DNA of 19,299 bases from Capillimicrobium sp035565675 (GTDB lineage: Bacteria > Actinomycetota > Thermoleophilia > Solirubrobacterales > Solirubrobacteraceae). Position 1 is the first letter of the stretch, and every line of letters starts with the position of its first letter. This document shows positions 15,441 to 19,299 of this stretch, one piece after another. The position numbers and the translations under genes are program-made. The stretch is taken from contig DATMSA010000042.1 of assembly GCA_035565675.1 (NCBI GenBank), positions 1-19,299 of the forward strand, given 5' to 3'. The notes under the pieces were generated by a model, which saw only the letters and a list, made by a program, of their open reading frames with translations, was not told where the DNA came from and ran no database searches.

Positions 15441-16327
15441 GCGGCGAGGGCGCGCTGGAAGCGGCTGGCCCCGGCGAGCGCGTACGCGCCCGCCAGGCCG
15501 GCCCACTCGCCGTAGGGGGCGAAGAACGCGCGCACCTCGTCCTCCTCGGCGCGCGCCGACGGCCGGCCGCCGGCGCGCAGCCGCCCGACGAGCTTGCGGT
15601 AGGCGAGGTCGCCGGCCGGGAGCTGGTCGAAGCGGCCCTGGCCGTGCAGGGCGAGGAACTCCAGCGTCCAGGCGCCGATGCCGCGGATCGCGCGCAGGCG
15701 CGCCCAGCCGCGCTCGTGATCGGGGTCGTGCAGGTCGACGCGCCCGCAGGCCACCTCGCGGGCGGCCCGGGTCAGGGCGATCGCCCGCGCCGGGCTGAGG
15801 TCGAAGGACTCCAGCCGCGCCGCGCCCATCGCCGCCACCTCGGCGGCGCTCGGCACGTCCCACAGGCCGGTCCGCGGATCCCTGCGTCCGGCGTGCCGGA
15901 CGATGCGCCGCTCGATCTCGCAGGCGCGCTCGAACTCGATGAGCTGCTCGCAGATCGCCCACGCGAGCGCCTCGAACGGCTCGGGGCGGCGGCGGACGCG
16001 CAGGTGCGGCAGCGTGCGGACGGCGCGGCCGATGAGCGGGTCGAAGCGGAAGCGGTCGTGGAAGGCGCGCAGGTCGTCGTCGACGCCGACGGCGAAGCGC
16101 ATGCGCTCGATCGCGTACTCCGCGGCGTCGCGGCGCTCGGCGGCGGCGCCGAACACGACGCGGTCGCGCGCGGGCTGGGCGACGCGCACGACGACCGGCT
16201 CGCCGTCGACGTGCAGCAGGCGGTGCAGCACGCCGTCGCGGCAGCGCAGGACGCCGTCCTTGCCGCCGTGGCGCTGGAGGCGGAACGGCCACGGCGGCCG
16301 CACCTCCACGCGCACCTCGACGGTCAC
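15437..16327 (-). CDS. AlkA-like HhH-GPD DNA glycosylase (296 aa)
   Basis: Residues 211-227 (LRAIRGIGAWTLEFLAL) are the helix-hairpin-helix that grips DNA. LPAGDLAYRKL follows with the catalytic Asp240 in the position of AlkA Asp238. The N-terminal ~100 residues resemble the AlkA-type beta domain (RMRFAVGVDDDLRAFHDRF), and PFEALAWAICEQLI opens the helical domain. The protein should excise alkylated purines such as 3-methyladenine. No iron-sulfur cysteine cluster is present at the C-terminus, so it is not an EndoIII/MutY type. GTG at 16327-16325 overlaps the stop of the upstream small gene by 4 nt, so the two are translationally coupled. Confidence 0.88.
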   Translation of the reverse strand: MTVEVRVEVRPPWPFRLQRHGGKDGVLRCRDGVLHRLLHVDGEPVVVRVAQPARDRVVFGAAAERRDAAEYAIERMRFAVGVDDDLRAFHDRFRFDPLIGRAVRTLPHLRVRRRPEPFEALAWAICEQLIEFERACEIERRIVRHAGRRDPRTGLWDVPSAAEVAAMGAARLESFDLSPARAIALTRAAREVACGRVDLHDPDHERGWARLRAIRGIGAWTLEFLALHGQGRFDQLPAGDLAYRKLVGRLRAGGRPSARAEEDEVRAFFAPYGEWAGLAGAYALAGASRFQRALAA

Positions 16328-16629
16328 CTGCGGTCGACCAGGTGGACGTCCACGAGGAACGTCCGCGTCGCGACGACGTCGAGGCGGGTGCCCTTGCGGC
16401 GCCCGCCGAGGCGCAGGCTCGAGCGCCGGCGCGGCGCGCGGGCCGCGCGGGCGACGCCCTTGGCCAGCATCACCGCCGTGGCGCCGGCGACCAGCGAGGC
16501 GCCGGCCACCGCCGCGGCCTGGACGGCCACCGGCGTGGCGGGCCGGCGCTCGAGCGCCGCCGAGTCGCGCACGATGACGCCGTCGACGATCTCGGGCTCG
16601 GCCTCCACGGGCATGCGCTCATCGGCCAT
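16324..16629 (-). CDS. Small single-pass membrane protein, coupled to the glycosylase (101 aa)
   Basis: ATG at 16629-16627 begins MADERMPVEAEPEIVDGVIV. One hydrophobic alanine-rich segment (about 33-57, VQAAAVAGASLVAGATAVML) is followed by a very basic stretch, RAARAPRRRSSLRLGGRRKG, and TRTFLVDVHLVDRR. By the positive-inside rule the basic C-terminal part would be cytoplasmic. It overlaps the glycosylase start by GTGA. A TATGGT box gives it its own promoter. No family recognised; the basic tail could touch nucleic acid or lipid, which is speculation. Confidence 0.7.
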   Translation of the reverse strand: MADERMPVEAEPEIVDGVIVRDSAALERRPATPVAVQAAAVAGASLVAGATAVMLAKGVARAARAPRRRSSLRLGGRRKGTRLDVVATRTFLVDVHLVDRR

Positions 16630-16637
16630 GGGCGGCG

Positions 16638-16643
16638 ACCATA
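16638..16643 (-). promoter_or_regulatory. -10 box TATGGT for the small membrane protein and glycosylase genes
   Basis: On the minus strand TATGGT spans 16643-16638 and predicts a start near 16631, two bases before ATG 16629. The spacer CGCCGCCC holds no ribosome site. This fits a leaderless two-gene mRNA starting in the 44-bp gap after the GNAT-like gene. Confidence 0.5.
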
Positions 16644-16673
16644 GCAGTCCGTCAGGCGGTCTCCGGCGGCGGC

Positions 16674-17798
16674 TCAGACCGGGCGCTCGTACACCCGGTA
16701 GCGCTTCACGATCCGCCCGCCCATCGCCTCCATGCCCCGGTTCATCGCGTGGTTGGTCTCGAGGATCCAGCCCATCTCGCCCCACGTGTACGGGGTGCGC
16801 TCGGCCAGGTTGAACTGCTCGATGTACATCTGCGCGGCGACGCCGGTGTGCTGGAACTCGGGCTTGACGCCGAGGAACCCGACCCGCACCCGGTCCATGA
16901 TCCGGCGGCGGCGCAGGTAGTGCCACCAGCCGAGCGGCAGCAGCCGCCCGTTCATGCGCTTGAGGACCTGGTTGATGTCGGGGATCGTGATGTTCACCGC
17001 GATCGGCTCGCCGTCCTTCTCGGCGACCATGAACCAGTCGCTGTCGAACACGAGCTGCAGCTCCTGCGCGTACGCGTCGAGGTCGGCCTTCGTGAACGGC
17101 ACGAAGTCCCAGTTCTCGGCCCACGCGGCGTTGTAGATGTCGCCGAACGCGTCGAGGTCGCGCCGCAGCGACCGGCGGGTCATCTTGCGCAGCGTGACGC
17201 CGTGCTTGGTCTCGGCCTCCTCGGCCAGGCGGAAGAGGATCGGGCGCACCGAGCTGCGGTCGGCGATCGACAGCTCCCACATGTAGAGGTCCATCGCCTT
17301 CGCCAGCCCCGCGTCCTCGACGAGCCGCTGGTAGTACGGCGGGTGCCACGGCTGGCGGACCATCGGCTCGCGGTCGAAGCCCTCGATGAGGATGCCGCTC
17401 TCGTCGTTCATCGTGAAGTCCATCGGCCCCAGCATCCGGGTGCGCCCGCGCGCCCGCAGCCACCCGGCGGCGGCCTCCAGCAGGCCGCGCAGCGCGTCGG
17501 GGTCGTCCTCGACCTCCAGGAAGCCGAACATGCCCGTGGACTCGTCGGGGTGCTGGCCGTCGTAGGCGAGGTTGACCTGGGCGCTGATGCGCCCCACGGC
17601 GCGGCCGTCGCGCCACGCCAGGAACAGCCGCGCGTCGCCGTGCGTGAAGAACGCGTTGTGCTTGCGCGACAGGAAGAAGCGGCGCTCGAGCCGCAGCGGG
17701 GGCACCCACTGCGGGGAGGTAGAGTGCAGCCGGAACGGGAGCTCGATGAACTCCCGAATCTCGCGGTGCGACGCCACCGCCCGGATCTCAAGGCTCAT
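16674..17798 (-). CDS. GNAT-fold acyltransferase-like protein (374 aa), candidate ceramide-synthase-type N-acyltransferase
   Basis: The protein starts MSLEIRAVASHREIREFIELP, then FRLHSTSPQWVPPLRLERR, the usual opening of a ~370-residue bacterial family annotated as GNAT N-acetyltransferases. Other family-like parts are RMLGPMDFTMNDESGILIEG, WHPPYYQRLVEDAGLAKAMD and YNAAWAENWDFVPFTKADLD. The GNAT acyl-CoA-binding turn is visible as GVKPEFQHTGVAAQ (about 310-323). It is larger than a simple acetyltransferase and appears to hold two GNAT-like halves. It is divergent, with zero spacing, from a serine palmitoyltransferase-like gene. In the bacterial ceramide pathway described in Caulobacter, a GNAT-fold protein (bCerS) acylates the sphingoid base, so that role is a strong candidate. 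It remains inference. The ATG at 17798-17796 is fixed by the conserved N-terminus. Confidence 0.82.
   Translation of the reverse strand: MSLEIRAVASHREIREFIELPFRLHSTSPQWVPPLRLERRFFLSRKHNAFFTHGDARLFLAWRDGRAVGRISAQVNLAYDGQHPDESTGMFGFLEVEDDPDALRGLLEAAAGWLRARGRTRMLGPMDFTMNDESGILIEGFDREPMVRQPWHPPYYQRLVEDAGLAKAMDLYMWELSIADRSSVRPILFRLAEEAETKHGVTLRKMTRRSLRRDLDAFGDIYNAAWAENWDFVPFTKADLDAYAQELQLVFDSDWFMVAEKDGEPIAVNITIPDINQVLKRMNGRLLPLGWWHYLRRRRIMDRVRVGFLGVKPEFQHTGVAAQMYIEQFNLAERTPYTWGEMGWILETNHAMNRGMEAMGGRIVKRYRVYERPV
17720..17725 (+). promoter_or_regulatory. Possible -10 box TAGAGT for the PLP-enzyme gene, inside the divergent gene
   Basis: TAGAGT at 17720-17725 would start a transcript near 17732, with a ~67-nt leader antisense to the GNAT-like gene. 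A weak ribosome site AAGG (17790-17793) lies five bases before ATG 17799. No TANNNT box sits at leaderless distance from ATG 17799, so this is the best candidate I see, without a -35. Confidence 0.25.
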
Positions 17799-19037
17799 AT
17801 GCCCACCACCGTAGACGTCTTCGCCAAGGTCCGCGGGCACGAGCGCGCCGAGCAGCTGCGCGCCGCGCGTGAGGCCGATCTCGTCCCCTACTTCCGCCCG
17901 CTGACCGGCCCGGCCGGGCCGGTCACGGAGATGGAGGGCGCCGAGCGGGTCATGCTCGGGTCCAACAACTACCTCGGCCTGACCGGCGACCCGCGGGTGA
18001 TGCAGGGCGCCCGCGACGCGCTGGAGGCCTACGGCACCGGCCTCACCGGCTCGCGCTTCCTCAACGGCACCACGCGGCTGCACCTCCAGCTCGAGGAGGA
18101 GCTCGCCGACTGGATGGGCACCGAGGACTGCATCGTCTTCACGACCGGCCACCAGGCGAACCTGGGCACGATCGGGACGATCCTCGACCAGTCCGACACG
18201 GTCATCGTCGACTCCGGCGACCACGCGTCGATCCTCGACGGCGTGCTGCAGTCGCGGGCGAAGATGCGCCCGTTCCGCCACAACAAGCTCGACAAGCTGG
18301 AGCGGCAGCTCGAGCGGGCCCAGGAGGACGGCGGCGGCGTCCTCGTCGTCGTCGACGGCGTGTACTCGATGGAGGGCGACGTCGCCCCGCTCGTCGAGAT
18401 CACCGACCTGTGCCGGCGCTACGGCGCGCGGCTGATGGTCGACGAGGCCCACGGCGCCGGCGTGCTCGGCGCCCGCGGGGCCGGGGCCAGCGAGCTCCTG
18501 GGCGTCGAGGACCGTGTCGACCTGCGCATGGGCACGTTCAGCAAGTCGCTGGCGAGCTGCGGCGGGTTCGTCGTCGGCTCCGCCGAGGTCATCGACTTCA
18601 TCCGCATCAGCAGCCGCGCGTTCATCTTCACGGCCGCCGGCGTGCCCGCCGCGGTCGGGGCCGCGCTGGCCGCCCTGCGGATCATCCGCTCGCCCGAGGG
18701 CCCCGAGCTGATGGCCCGCGTGCTCGCCAACGCCGCGTACCTGCGGGCGGGGCTGCGCGAGCGCGGCTTCAAGACCGTCGACCACGCGATCGGCACGCCG
18801 GTCATCCCCGTGCTCGTCGAGGACGACTGGAAGGCGGCGCTGCTGTGGCGCGCGCTCTACGACGCCGGCGTGTTCGTCAACGTGGCGATCCACCCCGCCG
18901 TCCCGCCCGGCGGGGCGCTGCTGCGGACCAGCGTGATGGCGACCCACGACCACGCCGTGCTGGACCGCGCGCTCGACGCGTTCGCATCCGTGAAGGCCGC
19001 CTTCGAGGCCGAGCACGGACCGCTGCCGTCGCCCTGA
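17799..19037 (+). CDS. Serine palmitoyltransferase-like alpha-oxoamine synthase (PLP enzyme, 412 aa)
   Basis: The N-terminus MPTTVDVFAKVRGHERAEQL and LVPYFRPL match the start of bacterial SPT-type enzymes. Key parts are MLGSNNYLGLTGDPRVM, GTGLTGSRFLNGTTRLHLQL, TTGHQANLGTIG, His142 in GDHASILDG (PLP-stacking His), Asp215 and His218 in VDEAHGAGVLG, and the PLP lysine Lys249 in GTFSKSLASCGGF. The C-terminal FVNVAIHPAVPPGGALLRTSVMATH resembles Bacteroides-type SPT more than BioF or Kbl. The family condenses an amino acid with an acyl thioester and loses CO2; for SPT these are serine and a long-chain acyl group. No biotin or threonine-degradation genes are nearby, and the divergent partner is a GNAT-like acyltransferase. 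BioF or Kbl activity is less likely but not excluded. Strong hairpin terminator 16 bp after the stop. Confidence 0.9.
   Translation: MPTTVDVFAKVRGHERAEQLRAAREADLVPYFRPLTGPAGPVTEMEGAERVMLGSNNYLGLTGDPRVMQGARDALEAYGTGLTGSRFLNGTTRLHLQLEEELADWMGTEDCIVFTTGHQANLGTIGTILDQSDTVIVDSGDHASILDGVLQSRAKMRPFRHNKLDKLERQLERAQEDGGGVLVVVDGVYSMEGDVAPLVEITDLCRRYGARLMVDEAHGAGVLGARGAGASELLGVEDRVDLRMGTFSKSLASCGGFVVGSAEVIDFIRISSRAFIFTAAGVPAAVGAALAALRIIRSPEGPELMARVLANAAYLRAGLRERGFKTVDHAIGTPVIPVLVEDDWKAALLWRALYDAGVFVNVAIHPAVPPGGALLRTSVMATHDHAVLDRALDAFASVKAAFEAEHGPLPSP
17808..17813 (-). promoter_or_regulatory. -10 box TACGGT for the GNAT-like gene, inside the PLP-enzyme coding region
   Basis: On the minus strand TACGGT spans 17813-17808 and predicts a start near 17801, three bases before ATG 17798. 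It lies in codons 4-5 of the divergent PLP-enzyme gene. A leaderless transcript is implied, and its -35 would also be inside that gene. Confidence 0.45.
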
Positions 19038-19052
19038 CCGCGGCGGTCGCGG

Positions 19053-19079
19053 CAGCCCTCGACCGTTGGTCGAGGGCTG
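19053..19079 (+). terminator. 12-bp hairpin terminator after the PLP-enzyme gene
   Basis: CAGCCCTCGACC (19053-19064) and its exact complement GGTCGAGGGCTG (19068-19079) are separated by a 3-nt GTT loop. It sits 16 bp after the stop codon. There is no T-tract (GTGGGAAAAG follows), but stable U-less hairpins are common terminators in actinobacteria. Confidence 0.8.
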
Positions 19080-19090
19080 GTGGGAAAAGT

Positions 19091-19103
19091 GCGCTCGGAG
19101 CGC
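19091..19103. promoter_or_regulatory. Operator-like palindrome GCGCTCGGAGCGC, with a distal repeat arm at 19154-19162
   Basis: GCGCTC-G-GAGCGC is a perfect 13-bp palindrome 20 bp upstream of the -35 box. Its first nine bases (GCGCTCGGA) recur as an exact inverted copy, TCCGAGCGC, at 19154-19162, directly below the -10 box at the expected start point. A regulator bound at both places could bracket the promoter. No regulator gene is identified in the window. Confidence 0.45.
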
Positions 19104-19123
19104 ATGATCGTCACCGACCCCCG

Positions 19124-19153
19124 TTGACCGCCTGACGTTTCGCCGCGTACCGT
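19124..19153 (+). promoter_or_regulatory. Housekeeping-type promoter, TTGACC-18 bp-TACCGT
   Basis: TTGACC (19124-19129) and TACCGT (19148-19153) are separated by 18 bp, the only well-formed -35/-10 pair I see in the window. The predicted start is near 19160. Unlike most genes here it is followed by a leader of about 117 nt. Confidence 0.65.
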
Positions 19154-19159
19154 TCCGAG

Positions 19160-19276
19160 CGCGTCGACCGCGGCGCATGGGGGATGGAGAGAGCGAAGGG
19201 CGCCGGGCCGTGTGGGTCCCCGGCGGCCCGGGACGGGACCCCGACGTGGAGTCGAACCCGCGAGGGAGGCGGCTCC
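19160..19276 (+). ncRNA. Structured 5' leader with mutually exclusive hairpins (possible cis-regulatory RNA)
   Basis: Three competing stems share bases: CGCCGGG 19201-19207 with CCCGGCG 19219-19225; CCGGGCC 19203-19209 with GGCCCGG 19225-19231; and GGGTCCC 19214-19220 with GGGACCC 19235-19241. ATGGAG (19184-19189) can pair with CTCCAT (19273-19278), covering the AU of the start codon at 19277. In such GC-rich DNA some of this could be chance. I cannot assign it to a known riboswitch class. Confidence 0.35.
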
Positions 19277-19299
19277 ATGCCCGCGGCGCGGCGCGTCCA
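19277..19299 (+). CDS. Start of a gene running off the window (MPAARRV...)
   Basis: ATG 19277 is preceded by GAGGGAGG (19263-19269 region), a strong ribosome site about seven bases upstream. Only seven complete codons are visible (Met-Pro-Ala-Ala-Arg-Arg-Val), so no function can be given. A basic start could be the head of a signal peptide. A competing frame from ATG 19177 is open to the edge but uses atypical third bases (GGA, GAA, CGA, CAT, CCA). Confidence 0.45.

Noticed and set aside
17724..17798. Upstream in-frame GTG start for the SPT-like gene
   Set aside because: It would add 25 residues (MQPERELDELPN...) with no match to the family's N-terminus and it overlaps a possible -10 box; ATG 17799 fits the conserved start.
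19160..19276. c-di-AMP (ydaO-type), glycine or cobalamin riboswitch in the last leader
   Set aside because: A few short stretches are reminiscent, but the conserved core of none of these classes could be aligned by eye; left as an unclassified structured leader.
19177..19299. Open frame from ATG 19177 to the window edge
   Set aside because: Third-codon bases are atypical (GGA, GAA, CGA, CAT, CCA), the RNA is rich in competing hairpins, and a better ribosome site precedes ATG 19277.

Overview
The window is very GC-rich and densely coded. It looks like the chromosome of a high-GC actinobacterium. Several features point that way: heavy Ala/Arg/Gly/Asp codon bias, GTG and TTG starts, 4-nt GTGA start/stop overlaps, and many starts lying a few bases below a TANNNT -10 box (leaderless transcripts). 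The gene mix (glucuronyl C5-epimerase-like protein, ArsA with a C-terminal HSP20-like domain, CoxD/CoxE-type pair, GGDEF+HD-GYP protein) would suit a Thermoleophilia/Solirubrobacterales-type organism. That placement is inference, not something the sequence proves.

Layout. 1-146: C-terminal tail of an IS481-type transposase, cut by the window edge. 157-1098 (-): a lipoprotein, divergent across only 23 bp from 1122-2579 (+), a secreted glucuronyl C5-epimerase-like protein. 2591-5070 (+): an ArsA/Get3-like ATPase, two small helical proteins and a four-helix membrane protein with a proline-rich tail. 5110-7143 (+): a secreted GH15 glucoamylase/glucodextranase-type enzyme, ending at a long hairpin that separates it from a small convergent membrane protein (7228-7458, -). 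7489-9793 (+): a MoxR AAA+ ATPase overlapping a CoxE-type VWA protein. 9833-10768 (+): a conserved-looking membrane-anchored protein of unknown function. 10805-12778 (+): a membrane GGDEF+HD-GYP protein. 12781-15431 (+): a TPP riboswitch and a three-gene ABC importer (ATPase, permease, NMT1/THI5-type binding lipoprotein), best read as a thiamine-pyrimidine precursor importer. 15437-16629 (-): a small membrane protein translationally coupled to an AlkA-like DNA glycosylase. 16674-17798 (-) and 17799-19037 (+): a GNAT-fold acyltransferase-like protein and a serine palmitoyltransferase-like PLP enzyme, divergent with no base between their start codons. 19038-19299: a strong hairpin terminator, then a clear promoter flanked by inverted repeats, a GC-rich leader with mutually exclusive hairpins, and the first codons of a gene that runs off the window.

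The two most interesting regions are at the right. The first is the divergent acyltransferase/alpha-oxoamine synthase pair, a candidate for sphingoid-base/ceramide-type lipid synthesis in a Gram-positive lineage. The second is the regulated leader after 19080. The TPP-controlled importer is a solid assignment. A recurrent architectural theme is extreme compaction: leaderless promoters overlap stop codons or neighbouring genes, and convergent stop codons are built into palindromes.
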